From DATBLE01 sp050258035 (GTDB lineage: Bacteria > Actinomycetota > Thermoleophilia > Gaiellales > Gaiellaceae), in the NCBI GenBank assembly GCA_050258035.1, contig JBLMYA010000056.1:1-64000 (forward strand): a stretch of 64,000 nt of DNA, in the 5' to 3' direction. The translations under genes and the position numbers were made by a program. Numbering within the stretch: position 1 is the stretch's first letter; every line of letters begins with the position of its first letter. Below are positions 48,041 to 57,807 of the stretch, piece after piece. The notes beneath the pieces were generated by a model. The model did not search any database and had not been told where the DNA came from. It saw nothing but the letters and a program-made list of their open reading frames with translations.

Positions 48041-48954
48041 CGTCGAACGTCGCCGGCGGCGGGTCCTTCCTGCGGAGGACCCCCCGCCGCCTGTCGGTTC
48101 CCTTCTGGCGTCACCGGTGGCTCAGGACGGCGGCCGAGCTCGCGCCGCCGGTCGGATGGATGACCGTCATCTACCTGGCTGCGCTCGCCGCCCTCTTCGT
48201 CTACGCGTTCTGGAGCGTGGACTCGTTCACCGGGAAGGTCGTGCACGCCTGGAGCTTCGAGAACTTCAAGGAGATCTTCCAGAGCGGGGCATTCCGCGGC
48301 GTGATCTGGCGGACGCTGTGGATCGCAGCCGCCGTCACCGCCACCTGCGCGGTCCTGGCGTTCCCGTTCGCGTACTTCATGGCCCGGCTCGCCTCGCCGC
48401 GGGTCCGGGCGATGCTGTTCGTGCTCGTCCTGCTGCCCCTCTGGTCCAGCTACCTCGTGCGGGTCTACGCCTGGAAGGTGATCCTGGCCCAGGACGGGAT
48501 CCTCAACTGGTCGCTCGAGAAGATCGGCCTCCCCGGCGCGAACCTCGGCTACTCGAACTGGGCCATGTGGCTCGTGTTCACCTACATCTGGCTGCCGTTC
48601 ATGATCCTGCCGGTCTTCGCCGCGCTCGAGCGGATCCCGCACTCCTACATCGAGGCCTCGCGCGACCTGGGGGCGAGCGGCGTCACCACCCTGCGGCGGG
48701 TGATCTTCCCGCTCGCGCTCCCCGGGATCGTCGCCGGCTCGATCTTCACCTTCTCGCTGACGCTCGGCGACTACATCACGCCGACGCTCGTCGGCGGCGC
48801 GGGCTCGACCTTCATCGGGAACATCGTCTACTCGACCGGCCTGGGGGTCTCCGGGAACCTGCCGTTCGCGGCCGCATTCGCGGCGATCCCGCTCGTGATC
48901 ATGGGCATCTACCTGGCGCTGGCCAAGCGGACCGGCGCCTTCGAGGCGTTGTAG
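48007..48954 (+). CDS. ABC permease, PotB-like (second system)
   Basis: 315 aa from ATG 48007, which overlaps the receptor gene by 34 bp; no better start exists, the next ATG (48160) being inside the first membrane segment. Six membrane segments, with the coupling motif IEASRDLGASGVTTLRRVIF near 213-232 (core EASRDLGAS). A basic stretch RRTPRRLSVPFWRHRW precedes segment 1. Shares TAGTG with the next gene. Confidence 0.87.
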   Translation: MGQVLERGDLVASNVAGGGSFLRRTPRRLSVPFWRHRWLRTAAELAPPVGWMTVIYLAALAALFVYAFWSVDSFTGKVVHAWSFENFKEIFQSGAFRGVIWRTLWIAAAVTATCAVLAFPFAYFMARLASPRVRAMLFVLVLLPLWSSYLVRVYAWKVILAQDGILNWSLEKIGLPGANLGYSNWAMWLVFTYIWLPFMILPVFAALERIPHSYIEASRDLGASGVTTLRRVIFPLALPGIVAGSIFTFSLTLGDYITPTLVGGAGSTFIGNIVYSTGLGVSGNLPFAAAFAAIPLVIMGIYLALAKRTGAFEAL

Positions 48955-49751
48955 TGGAGACGCGCGCGACCCGGATCGGTCTCTGGGTGTGGACGGCGCT
49001 CGTCGTCCTGTTCCTCCACATCCCGATCGTGATCATCGTCCTCTACGCCTTCAACGCCTCGAACGTGCAGGGCTGGCCGATCACCGACTGGACGACGAAG
49101 TGGTTCGGCCCCGCGATCCACGACGGCGACATGCAGCAGGCGCTGATCCTGTCGCTGAAGGCCGGCGCGCTCGCGACCGCGCTCGCGATGGTGCTCGGGA
49201 CGCTGGCGGCGTTCGCCCTCTACCGCGCGTCGTTCTTCGGCCGGACGATGATCTCGTTCCTGTTCGTCCTCCCGATCGCGCTCCCCGGGATCATCACCGG
49301 AATGGCCCTCAACTCGTACTTCACGTACTGGGGCCAGACCTTCGGCCTGTGGACGATCGTCGTCGGGCACGCCACCTTCTGCATCGTGATCGTCTTCAAC
49401 AACGTCGTCGCCCGGCTTCGGCGGATGCCGACGTCGCTGACGGAGGCGTCGATGGACCTCGGCGCCGACGGCTTCCAGACGTTCCTCCACGTCACGCTGC
49501 CGTCGATCTCGACCGCGCTGATCTCCGGTGCGCTGCTGGCGTTCGCGCTCTCGTTCGACGAGGTGATCGTCACGACGTTCACGGCCGGAGTCGAGAACAC
49601 GCTCCCGATCTGGATCTTCGGGAACATCCGTCTCGGCCAGCAGCTGCCGGAGGTAAATGTGGTCGTGTTCCTGATCCTGCTCGCGACGATCATCCCGGTT
49701 GCGGTCGCGCAGCGGCTGACGCGCGAGTCTGGAATCCTTCGCACCGAGTAA
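48954..49751 (+). CDS. ABC permease, PotC-like (second system)
   Basis: 265 aa from GTG 48954, one base overlapping the preceding TAG. Six membrane segments; coupling motif LTEASMDLGADGFQTFLHVTL near 159-179 (core EASMDLGAD), and SFDEVIVTTFTAG near 199-211, typical of PotC. The N-terminus is short (VETRATRIGLW). Confidence 0.88.
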   Translation: METRATRIGLWVWTALVVLFLHIPIVIIVLYAFNASNVQGWPITDWTTKWFGPAIHDGDMQQALILSLKAGALATALAMVLGTLAAFALYRASFFGRTMISFLFVLPIALPGIITGMALNSYFTYWGQTFGLWTIVVGHATFCIVIVFNNVVARLRRMPTSLTEASMDLGADGFQTFLHVTLPSISTALISGALLAFALSFDEVIVTTFTAGVENTLPIWIFGNIRLGQQLPEVNVVVFLILLATIIPVAVAQRLTRESGILRTE

Positions 49752-49771
49752 TCGACGAGGAGGTCTGCGGC

Positions 49772-51211
49772 ATGGCCACCGTGACGGGCAACAAGATCTT
49801 CGTCGGCGGCAAGTGGACGGACGCCGCCGAGGGCGGGGTCATGGACGTGCTGAACCCCGCGACCGGCGAGACGATCGCCGAGGTTCCTTCGTGCACCGCG
49901 ACCGACGTCGACGCGGCGGTGGAGGCAGCCGCACAGGCGCTGCCCGAGTGGCTCGACTCGACCCCGGCCGAGCGGGCGGAGCTCCTGCTGAAGCTGGCCG
50001 ACATCCTCGACGAGAACGCCGAGGAGCTGGCCGAGATCGAGTCGCGCAACGTCGGCAAGCCGCTCTCGTACGCGCGCGACGAGATGCCGGTCTGCGCGGA
50101 CAACCTGCGCTTCTTCGCCGGGGCGGCCCGGATCCTCGAGGGGCGCTCCGCCGGCGAGTACATGAAGGGCTACACGTCGATGATCCGGCGCGAGCCGATC
50201 GGGATCGTCGGCGGCATCGCACCATGGAACTACCCGCTGATGATGGCGGTCTGGAAGCTTGCCCCGGCGCTCGCCGCCGGCAACGTCCAGGTGCTGAAGC
50301 CGTCCGAGCAGACGCCGCTGACGCTCCTCCGCTTCGTCGAGCTCGCGCAGGACGCCATTCCGGCCGGCGTGCTGAACGTCGTCACCGGCGACGGCGTCCC
50401 GGTCGGGGAGCGGATCGTCACCCACCCGGACGTGCGGCTCGTCTCGCTGACCGGCGACGTCGAGACCGGCAGGACGATCGCGCGCAACGCCGCCGACAAC
50501 CTCAAGCGCGTCCACCTGGAGCTCGGCGGCAAGGCGCCCGTCGTCGTCTTCGACGACGCCGACCCGGCCGCGGTCGCCGAGGGGATCAAGATCGCCGGCT
50601 ACTGGAACTCCGGCCAGGACTGCACCGCCGCCTCCCGCGTGATGGCGGCACCGGGCATCTACGACCGCCTGCTCGAGGAGCTCGTGCCCGCGGTCGAGTC
50701 GCTCAAGGTCGGCGACCCGGCGGAGGGCGACGAGATCGAGATGGGCCCGGTGATCTCGAAGGCGCAGCAGGACCGGGTGCTCGGCTTCCTCGAGCGGGCC
50801 GAGGGGACGAAGGCGACGATCCTCACCGGCGGCAGCACCAGCGGCGACCGCGGGTTCTTCGTCAAACCGACAGTGGTCACCGACGTCGACCAGGACTCCG
50901 AGATCGTCCAGCGTGAGGTGTTCGGCCCCGTCGTCTCGGTGCAGCGGTTCGGAAGCGACGACGAGGCGATCGCCTGGGCGAACGACGTCCGCTACGGTCT
51001 CGCCGCGTCGGTCTGGACGCGCGACGTCGGGAGGGCGCTGTCGGCAGCCAGGAAGCTCCAGTTCGGCACGGTCTGGATCAACGACCACATCCCGCTCGTG
51101 TCGGAGATGCCGCACGGGGGCTACAAGGAGTCCGGCTACGGCAAGGATCTCTCGGTCTACTCGCTGGAGGACTACACGCAGATCAAGCACGTGATGGCGA
51201 AGCTGGACTAG
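49772..51211 (+). CDS. Aldehyde dehydrogenase, gamma-aminobutyraldehyde-type
   Basis: 479 aa NAD(P)-dependent enzyme. N153 (APWNYP), E250 (LELGGKAP) and C284 (GQDCTAAS) are the catalytic set; VSLTGDVETG near 224-233 is the NAD-binding turn, and the C-terminal GGYKESGYGKDLSVYSLEDYTQIKH region (core ESGYGKDLS) is characteristic of aminobutyraldehyde/betaine-aldehyde dehydrogenases (PatD/PuuC group). Lying between two polyamine-type importers it probably oxidises the omega-aminoaldehyde made by transamination of the imported diamine. RBS CGAGGAGG upstream; ATPase gene follows immediately. Confidence 0.92.
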   Translation: MATVTGNKIFVGGKWTDAAEGGVMDVLNPATGETIAEVPSCTATDVDAAVEAAAQALPEWLDSTPAERAELLLKLADILDENAEELAEIESRNVGKPLSYARDEMPVCADNLRFFAGAARILEGRSAGEYMKGYTSMIRREPIGIVGGIAPWNYPLMMAVWKLAPALAAGNVQVLKPSEQTPLTLLRFVELAQDAIPAGVLNVVTGDGVPVGERIVTHPDVRLVSLTGDVETGRTIARNAADNLKRVHLELGGKAPVVVFDDADPAAVAEGIKIAGYWNSGQDCTAASRVMAAPGIYDRLLEELVPAVESLKVGDPAEGDEIEMGPVISKAQQDRVLGFLERAEGTKATILTGGSTSGDRGFFVKPTVVTDVDQDSEIVQREVFGPVVSVQRFGSDDEAIAWANDVRYGLAASVWTRDVGRALSAARKLQFGTVWINDHIPLVSEMPHGGYKESGYGKDLSVYSLEDYTQIKHVMAKLD

Positions 51212-52312
51212 ATGGGAATCACCGAGGGGCAGCAAGCGCCCGCCGACGTCCGGATCGAGAGCGTCACCAAGCGCTTCGACGGGGTGGTCGCGGTCGACGA
51301 CCTCTCGCTCGAGATCGCGCGCGGATCGTTCTTCGCGCTCCTCGGCCCGTCCGGCTGCGGCAAGACGACCACGCTGCGGATGATCGGCGGGTTCGAGGTC
51401 CCGAGCGAGGGACGGATCTTCCTGGGCGACCGCGACGTCGTCGGACTGCCGCCCTACCGGCGCGACGTCAACACCGTCTTCCAGAGCTACGCGCTCTTCC
51501 CGCACCTGACGATCGGCGAGAACGTCGCCTTCGGGCTGCGTCGGCGCGGGGTGAAGGGCGCAACCCTGAAGACCCAGGTCTCGTCGGTGCTCGAGCGGGT
51601 CGGCCTGGAAGGGTTCGAGAAGCGCAGGCCCCGCCAGCTCTCCGGCGGGCAGCAGCAGCGGGTCGCCCTCGCCCGGGCGCTCGTCAACAGCCCGCGCGTG
51701 CTCCTGCTCGACGAGCCGCTCGGGGCGCTCGACCTGAAGCTGCGCAAGCAGATGCAGCTCGAGCTGAAGGCGATCCAGCACGACGTCGGCATCACCTTCG
51801 TCCACGTCACGCACGACCAGGAGGAGGCGATGACGATGGCCGACACGATCGCGGTGATGAGCGGCGGACGCATCGAGCAGCTCGGCACGCCGAGCGAGCT
51901 CTACGAGCAGCCGCGTACCGCGTTCGTGGCAGGGTTCCTGGGCGTCTCGAACCTGCTCCGCGGGACGGTCTCGGGCGAGACGTCCGTGCGGCTCGAGCGC
52001 GGCGGCGAGGTGGTCGTCAAGCGCGGGGCGCTGGGCGGCAGGACGGGGAAGGTCGCGGTCGGGATCCGCCCCGAGAAGATCCGGCTCGGCCCGGCAGGAA
52101 CGAACTCGTTTACGGGCCGGGTCGAGGAAGTGGCATACGTGGGAGTCTCCACGCAGTACATCGTCGAGACTGCGGCGGGCGCGCTGACGGTGTATGTCCA
52201 GAACGCGGACCCGGGAACGGGAGCCATCGCGCCGGGCGGCTCGGTCGAGCTCTCCTTCAGCCCGGAGGCAGCGTTCGTCGTCGACGTCACACGTTCGAAG
52301 GAGGAGAAATGA
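51212..52312 (+). CDS. ABC transporter ATP-binding protein, PotA-like (third system)
   Basis: 366 aa starting at the base after the aldehyde dehydrogenase stop. Walker A GPSGCGKT at 45-52, Q-loop VFQSYALFPH, LSGGQQQR, LLLDEPLGALDLKLR and VTHDQEEAM; TOBE domain with KVAVGIRPEKIRLG. ATGA overlap with the receptor gene. Very similar to the ATPase at 45846, suggesting that the two systems arose by duplication. Confidence 0.9.
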   Translation: MGITEGQQAPADVRIESVTKRFDGVVAVDDLSLEIARGSFFALLGPSGCGKTTTLRMIGGFEVPSEGRIFLGDRDVVGLPPYRRDVNTVFQSYALFPHLTIGENVAFGLRRRGVKGATLKTQVSSVLERVGLEGFEKRRPRQLSGGQQQRVALARALVNSPRVLLLDEPLGALDLKLRKQMQLELKAIQHDVGITFVHVTHDQEEAMTMADTIAVMSGGRIEQLGTPSELYEQPRTAFVAGFLGVSNLLRGTVSGETSVRLERGGEVVVKRGALGGRTGKVAVGIRPEKIRLGPAGTNSFTGRVEEVAYVGVSTQYIVETAAGALTVYVQNADPGTGAIAPGGSVELSFSPEAAFVVDVTRSKEEK

Positions 52313-53448
52313 CAGCCAGGCTGACCCGCTCCGACCTGCTTCGCCGTGCCGCGGTCGGAGGTGCCGCGCTGGCCGTTCCGGGCGCGCTCGCCGCGCTCGC
52401 AGAGGCGGCCGGGCCGGATCCGAACAAGCTGCGCGGCAAGACGCTCGTGTTCTCGAACTGGCCGCTCTACATCGACGTCAAGAACCACCGCCATCCGACC
52501 CTCGACCAGTTCTCGAAGAAGTACGGCGTCAAGGTCAAGTACATCGAGGACATCAACGACAACGCCACCTTCTTCGGGAAGATCCAGGCCCAGCTCGCGC
52601 GCGGCCAGTCGATCGGTCGGGACCTCATCGTCATGACCGACAACTCGCCCTACCCCGCGCTCCTGATCCAGAAGGGGTGGGTGGAGAAGCTCGACAAGAG
52701 CGTCCTGCCGAACATCAAGAACCTTCAGGACGCGGTGGCGCATCCGTCCTGGGATCCGAAGCGCGAGTACAGTCTCCCCTGGCAGTCCGGCCTGACGGGG
52801 ATCGGCTACAACGCCAAGCGCACGAAGCCGATCACGAGCGTCGACCAGCTGCTCACAGACAAGAAGCTGCACGGCAAGGTCACGCTGCTCACCGAGATGG
52901 CGGACACGGTCGGACTCGTGATGCTCGCGAACGGCGACGACCCTGGCAAGGTCACCGACGCGAGCTTCAACCGTGCACTGACGAAGATCCAGAAGGCGGT
53001 CAAGTCCGGCCAGATCCGCCAGTTCACCGGCAACGACTACTCCGGGATGATGGCCAAGGGCGACGTCTGGGCGGCGTTCGCGTGGTCGGGCGACATCGTC
53101 CAGCTCCAACCCGACAACGCCAACCTGCGGTTCAACCTGTCGAAATCAGGCGGGATGATCTGGACCGACAACATGCTGATTCCGAAGCACGGGGATGCCT
53201 ACCTCGCGTCGGTGTACATGAACTTCGTCTACGAGCCCAAGATCCAGGCACAGATCGAGGACTACATCAACTACATCTGCCCGGTGAAGGGCGCGCAGGC
53301 CGCGCTCGCGAAGACCGACCCCGCCGTGGCGAAGAACCCGCTGATCTTCCCGACGAAGGCGACGCTCGCGCGCGTACACCAGTTCGATCCGAAGGCGCTC
53401 CTCAACCCGGATTACAAGACGAAGTGGCAGAAGCTGCTGGGAGCCTGA
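52309..53448 (+). CDS. Tat-exported PotD/PotF-like substrate-binding protein (third system)
   Basis: 379 aa. The N-terminus TRSDLLRRAAVGGAALAVPG carries a twin-arginine motif (RRAA-type) and hydrophobic core; the mature part begins near LRGKTLVFSNWPLYID, the SNWPLYID start being typical of spermidine/putrescine receptors. Later blocks: NSPYPALLIQKGWVEKLDKS, SLPWQSGLTGIGYN and DNMLIPKHGDAY (polyamine-site-like). Export by Tat, unlike the Sec signal of the second system's receptor, implies cytoplasmic folding. Confidence 0.88.
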   Translation: MTARLTRSDLLRRAAVGGAALAVPGALAALAEAAGPDPNKLRGKTLVFSNWPLYIDVKNHRHPTLDQFSKKYGVKVKYIEDINDNATFFGKIQAQLARGQSIGRDLIVMTDNSPYPALLIQKGWVEKLDKSVLPNIKNLQDAVAHPSWDPKREYSLPWQSGLTGIGYNAKRTKPITSVDQLLTDKKLHGKVTLLTEMADTVGLVMLANGDDPGKVTDASFNRALTKIQKAVKSGQIRQFTGNDYSGMMAKGDVWAAFAWSGDIVQLQPDNANLRFNLSKSGGMIWTDNMLIPKHGDAYLASVYMNFVYEPKIQAQIEDYINYICPVKGAQAALAKTDPAVAKNPLIFPTKATLARVHQFDPKALLNPDYKTKWQKLLGA

Positions 53449-54344
53449 GCCCGGCCGCCGGGCGGGCTCGGCCGGGGTCGCTCCTCCATCGGCATCGGTG
53501 GCTGACGCCGTACCTGCTGCTCGCGCCCGGCCTCGCCTTCCTCGCGCTCTTCTTTCTCGTGCCGCTCGGGTTCCTCGGCTACCAGTCGCTGGAGACGCAG
53601 AACCCGATCGACTTCACCAACTCGTTCGGCTGGGCCTGGCACAACTATTGGGACGCGCTCACCGGCTACGACACGCAGCTGATCCGCTCGTTCGAGTACG
53701 CGGCGATCGCGACCGCGGTCGCGCTCGTCGTCAGCTACCCGCTCGCGTACTGGATCGCGTTCCGAGGCGGCCGCTGGAAGAACCTCTTCCTGCTGATGAT
53801 CATCGCGCCGTTCTTCGTCACGTACCTGATCCGAACGCTCGCCTGGCAGACGATCCTGGCCGACCAGGGGCCGGTGGTGCACCTCCTCCGCTACCTGCAT
53901 CTGATCAACGTGATCGGCGACAACGACCGCCTGCTTGCGACGCCGACCGCGGTCGTCGCGGGCATCACCTACAACTTCCTGCCGTTCATGGCGCTCCCGC
54001 TCTACGTCGCGCTGGAGCAGATCGACCCGAGGCTGGTCGAGGCCGGCCAGGACCTCTACGCGAGCAAGGTACGCACCTTCATCCACGTGACGCTGCCGCT
54101 CTCGATGCCGGGCGTGATCGCCGGCACGCTGCTCACGTTCATTCCGGCGGCCGGCGACTTCATCAACGCGCAGCTGCTCGGCACGCCGCAGCAGTACATG
54201 ATCGGGAACGTCATCCAGTCGAAGTTCCTCGAGCTCACCGACTATCCGTCGGCGGCCGCGCTGTCGCTGCTCCTGATGGCGGTGATCCTCGTGCTCGTCG
54301 CCGTCTACGTCCGGCTGCTCGGTACGGAGAAGCTGACGGGATGA
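53424..54344 (+). CDS. ABC permease, PotB-like (third system)
   Basis: 306 aa from GTG 53424, overlapping the receptor gene by 25 bp; no other standard start occurs before the first membrane segment (TPYLLLAPGLAFLALFFLVP). The coupling motif reads VEAGQDLYASKVRTFIHVTL near 205-224, with GQDLYAS replacing the usual SRDLGAS. PLAYWIAFRGGRWKN and TYNFLPFMALPLYVALEQI are conserved in PotB. ATGA overlap with the next gene. Confidence 0.86.
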   Translation: MAEAAGSLSPAAGRARPGSLLHRHRWLTPYLLLAPGLAFLALFFLVPLGFLGYQSLETQNPIDFTNSFGWAWHNYWDALTGYDTQLIRSFEYAAIATAVALVVSYPLAYWIAFRGGRWKNLFLLMIIAPFFVTYLIRTLAWQTILADQGPVVHLLRYLHLINVIGDNDRLLATPTAVVAGITYNFLPFMALPLYVALEQIDPRLVEAGQDLYASKVRTFIHVTLPLSMPGVIAGTLLTFIPAAGDFINAQLLGTPQQYMIGNVIQSKFLELTDYPSAAALSLLLMAVILVLVAVYVRLLGTEKLTG

Positions 54345-55150
54345 GCGCGACCCTTCGGTTCGTCAGGCACCACCTGCTGACCGCCTACGCTGCGCTCGCG
54401 TTCGCCTACCTGCTCGTCCCGATCGCGGTCGTGATCTTGTTCTCGTTCAACCATCCGAAGGGGCGCTTCAACTACACCTGGCAGGGCTTCACGCTGGACA
54501 ACTGGCGCAACTGGGACGCCGTTCCGGGCCTCCGGAGCGCGATCGGCGTCTCGCTCGAGGTGGCGGCGCTGACCTCGCTCGCCGCGACGGCGCTCGGCAC
54601 GCTGATCGCGCTGGCGCTCGTCCGCTACGGCTTCCGCGGGCGTGGTGCGACCAACCTGCTCATCTTCCTGCCCATGTCGTCCCCCGAGATCGTCCTCGGC
54701 GCGTCGCTTCTGACGCTCTTCCTGAGCGTCTCGGTGCCGCTCGGCTTCGGGACGATCCTGATAGCGCACATCATGTTCAGCATCAGCTACGTGGTCGTGA
54801 CCGTGAAGGCGCGCCTGATCGGTTTCGACCGCCACCTGGAGGAGGCGGCGATGGATCTCGGTGCCAACGAGTGGACGACGTTCCGGAAGGTGACCCTGCC
54901 GCTGATCGCTCCGGCCGTGCTCGCGGCCGGCCTGCTCGTGTTCGCGCTCTCCGTCGACGACTTCGTGATCACCAACTTCAACGCCGGGACGACGGTCACG
55001 TTCCCGCTGTTCGTCTGGGGCGCTGCACGCGTGGGCGCGCCCCCGCAGGTGAACGTGATCGGCTCGGCGATCTTCGTCATTGCGCTGGCGGTGATGATCG
55101 TGAACGTGGTCGTGCAGATCGGCCGGCGCCCCAAGGTCCAGCCCGCCTGA
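54341..55150 (+). CDS. ABC permease, PotC-like (third system)
   Basis: 269 aa from ATG 54341. Six membrane segments; HPKGRFNYTWQGFTLDNW near 38-55 is the typical PotC first periplasmic loop, coupling motif LEEAAMDLGANEWTTFRKVTL near 166-186 (core EEAAMDLGAN), and SVDDFVITNFNAG near 204-216. Completes the third importer; 16 bp later comes the aminotransferase gene. Confidence 0.9.
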   Translation: MSATLRFVRHHLLTAYAALAFAYLLVPIAVVILFSFNHPKGRFNYTWQGFTLDNWRNWDAVPGLRSAIGVSLEVAALTSLAATALGTLIALALVRYGFRGRGATNLLIFLPMSSPEIVLGASLLTLFLSVSVPLGFGTILIAHIMFSISYVVVTVKARLIGFDRHLEEAAMDLGANEWTTFRKVTLPLIAPAVLAAGLLVFALSVDDFVITNFNAGTTVTFPLFVWGAARVGAPPQVNVIGSAIFVIALAVMIVNVVVQIGRRPKVQPA

Positions 55151-55166
55151 GAGAGGAGCATCCGAG

Positions 55167-56555
55167 ATGGCAGTCAGCACACCCGTCGAGATCGACCGCA
55201 GCCGCGTTCGCGAGCTGATCGCGCGCGAGAGCGCGCGGCTCGACGAGCGCACGCGCGCCTCGCGCGAAATGTACGAGCGGGCGCGCCTCACGCTGGCCGG
55301 CGGAGTGGGCTCGTCGTACCAGGCACGCGAGCCGTGGCCGATCTACCTGACGCACGGCGAGGGCCAGCGCGTCTGGGACGTGGACGGCACCGAGTACCTC
55401 GACTTCCACAACGGCTTCGGCGCGATGACGCAGGGCCATGCGCACCCGGCGGTGACGCGTGCCGTCCAGGAGCGGGCGGCGCTCGGGACGCACTTCGCGG
55501 CGCCGACCGAGGACGGCGTCGTGGTCGCGGAGGAGCTCGCTCGGCGGTTCCGGCTGCCGAAGTGGCGCTACACGAACTCCGGGTCGGAGGCGACGATGGA
55601 CGCGATCCGCATCGCCCGCGGGCATACGGGGCGCGACACCGTGCTGAAGATCTTCGGGTCGTACCACGGCCACCACGACGGCGTGATGGTCTCCATCGGC
55701 GTCGACTACGACCGGATCGGCGACCGCGAGAATCTCGCCTCGCTCCCGTACGGGGCCGGGATCCCACAGGCCCTCGTCGACCTGACCGTGGCGGTCCCGT
55801 TCAACGACGCCGGCGCGATGGAGCGACGGGTCGAGCGGCTCGGAGCCGAGGGGCGCCTGCCCGCCTGCCTGATCATGGAGGCGGCGATGATGAACCTCGG
55901 GGTCGTGCTCCCCGAGCCCGGCTACCTCGAGGCGGTGCGCGAGCTCACCGCGCGGCACGGGATCGTGCTCGTCTTCGACGAGGTGAAGACCGGCCTGACC
56001 CTGGCCGCCGGCGGTGCGGTCGAGCACTTCGGCGTCGTGCCCGACCTCGTCACGCTCGCGAAGACGCTCGGCGCCGGGCTTCCGTCGGGAGCGATCGGCG
56101 GGACCGACGAGGTGATGGCCTGCGTCGAGGACGGCAGGGTCGTCCAGGTCGGCACCTTCAACGGCAATCCGCTGACGATGGCGGCCGCCCGCGCCAGCCT
56201 CTTCGAGGTCCTCACCCCCGACGGCTACGCGCACCTCCACCACCTGAACGAGCGGCTGCTGGAGGGATGCGGCGCCGTGGTCGACGAGTACCGTCTGCCC
56301 GGCTACGCGGTCGGGATCGGCGCGAAGGGCTGCGTGACCTTCTCGCCCGTCCGCGTCGTCGACTACGAGACCTTCAAGGCGCACCAGGACGCGGAGCTGA
56401 CCGAGCTCAGCTGGCTCTGGAACATGAACCGCGGCATCTTCGCCACGCCGGGCCGGGAGGAGGAGTGGACGATCTCCGTGCAGCACACCGACGAGGCCGT
56501 CGACCGTTACGTGGAGGTCTTCGCGGAGCTGGCGCGGGAGCTGACGAGAGGCTAG
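55167..56555 (+). CDS. Class III aminotransferase, glutamate-1-semialdehyde aminomutase-like
   Basis: 462 aa PLP enzyme. PLP lysine K299 (TLAKTLGAGLPSG), YTNSGSEATMDAIRIAR near 134-150 (phosphate site), SYHGHHDGV near 168-176 and LVFDEVKTGL near 269-278. The N-terminus (about 45 residues longer than HemL) and MEAAMMNLGVVLP favour a catabolic omega- or beta-amino acid aminotransferase over heme synthesis. RBS GAGAGGAGC. Being cotranscribed with the third importer, it likely deaminates the imported compound. Confidence 0.88.
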   Translation: MAVSTPVEIDRSRVRELIARESARLDERTRASREMYERARLTLAGGVGSSYQAREPWPIYLTHGEGQRVWDVDGTEYLDFHNGFGAMTQGHAHPAVTRAVQERAALGTHFAAPTEDGVVVAEELARRFRLPKWRYTNSGSEATMDAIRIARGHTGRDTVLKIFGSYHGHHDGVMVSIGVDYDRIGDRENLASLPYGAGIPQALVDLTVAVPFNDAGAMERRVERLGAEGRLPACLIMEAAMMNLGVVLPEPGYLEAVRELTARHGIVLVFDEVKTGLTLAAGGAVEHFGVVPDLVTLAKTLGAGLPSGAIGGTDEVMACVEDGRVVQVGTFNGNPLTMAAARASLFEVLTPDGYAHLHHLNERLLEGCGAVVDEYRLPGYAVGIGAKGCVTFSPVRVVDYETFKAHQDAELTELSWLWNMNRGIFATPGREEEWTISVQHTDEAVDRYVEVFAELARELTRG

Positions 56556-57787
56556 GCGGCCTCGTCCACCGCGTCGCCGAAGACCCCCGCCGTCGTCGCG
56601 ATCTCGTCCTCGGTGATCACGAACGGCGGGGAGACCTGAAGGGCGACGCCACGGATGCCGCGGACGAGCACTCCCCGCCGGTAGGCGGCGTCGATCACCG
56701 GCTGGAGCTTCGACGGGTCGGCGAGCTCGACGGCGGCGAGCAGCCCGACGCCGCTGCGCACCTCCGCGACGGCCGGGTGGTCGGCGAGCGGGGCGAGCGC
56801 GTCCGCCAGCACGGGCTCGAGCTCGCGCACACGCTGCACGAGGCCCTCACGCTCGATCACGTCGAGGTTCGCCAGCCCGACCGCGCAGGCGGTCGCGTGC
56901 CCTGCATACGTGAACCCGTGGCGGAAGACGTTCGTCGTGCCCTCGGCCCAGAACGGCTCCGCGATCCGCGCCGACGCGATCACGCCGCCGAGCGGGACGT
57001 AGCCCGAGGTGATCCCCTTCGCGACCGTGATCAGGTCGGGGGAGAGGCCGAATCGTCCGGCCGCGAACCATTCGCCCGTGCGTCCGAAGCCGGTGATCAC
57101 CTCGTCGAGCACGAGCAGCACCTCGCGCTCGCGGCAGATCTCCTGGACGCGCTCGAGGTATCCCTCGGGCGGGATCATCACCCCGCCGGCGCCGATGATC
57201 GGCTCGGCGAAGAACGCCGCGACGCGGTCGGCGCCGACGCGGTCGATCGCCGCCCCGAGCGCCTCGGCGTCGTTCCACGGCACCTGCTCGACCTCGGGCA
57301 CGAGACGGCCGTACACGTCGGTCAGCGCGCTCAGCCCGCCGAGGGAGGTGCCGTAGGCGTTCGAGCCGTGGTAGGCGAACTGGCGTGACACGACGACGTG
57401 CTTGTCCGGCTTCCCGACGGCGGCCCAGTAGGCGCGGGCGAGCTTCGCGGCGGTGTCGATCGACTCGCCGCCGCCCGACGTGAAGAACACCTTCGCGTCC
57501 TCGAGCGGAACGATCCCGGCGACCCGCGCCGCCAGCTCCTCGCTCCGCGGCGACGTGAAGCCGTCGTAGGTCTTGTAGGAGGCGAGCTCGACCATCTGCG
57601 CCGCCGCCGCGTCGGCGAGCTCCTTGCGCCCGTAGCCGACGTTGCAGTACCAGAGGGCCGCGGAGACGTCGATCAGCGCGGTGCCGGCGTCGTCCCAGAC
57701 CGTCGATCCCTCGCCGCGGACGATCGTGATCCCGCGGTCACGGAACGCGCCCATGTTCGTCATCGGGTTCCAGAACGCTCGCGCCAT
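56552..57787 (-). CDS. Class III omega-aminotransferase
   Basis: 411 aa from ATG 57787 (a GTG at 57793 would add two residues). PLP lysine K257 (VAKGITSGYVPLGG), VFFTSGGGESIDTAAKLAR near 99-117, LVLDEVITGFGRTGEWFA near 227-244 and FRHGFTYAGHATAC near 287-300: the omega-amino acid:pyruvate/taurine:pyruvate aminotransferase group. A TAGCAT box upstream would place the transcript start 3 bases before ATG 57787 and downstream of GTG 57793, which is why I prefer the ATG. It converges on the other aminotransferase (4-bp overlap) and is divergent from the FAD oxidoreductase. Confidence 0.9.
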   Translation of the reverse strand: MARAFWNPMTNMGAFRDRGITIVRGEGSTVWDDAGTALIDVSAALWYCNVGYGRKELADAAAAQMVELASYKTYDGFTSPRSEELAARVAGIVPLEDAKVFFTSGGGESIDTAAKLARAYWAAVGKPDKHVVVSRQFAYHGSNAYGTSLGGLSALTDVYGRLVPEVEQVPWNDAEALGAAIDRVGADRVAAFFAEPIIGAGGVMIPPEGYLERVQEICREREVLLVLDEVITGFGRTGEWFAAGRFGLSPDLITVAKGITSGYVPLGGVIASARIAEPFWAEGTTNVFRHGFTYAGHATACAVGLANLDVIEREGLVQRVRELEPVLADALAPLADHPAVAEVRSGVGLLAAVELADPSKLQPVIDAAYRRGVLVRGIRGVALQVSPPFVITEDEIATTAGVFGDAVDEAA

Positions 57788-57807
57788 CGACACGCGATGC
57801 TATCCGT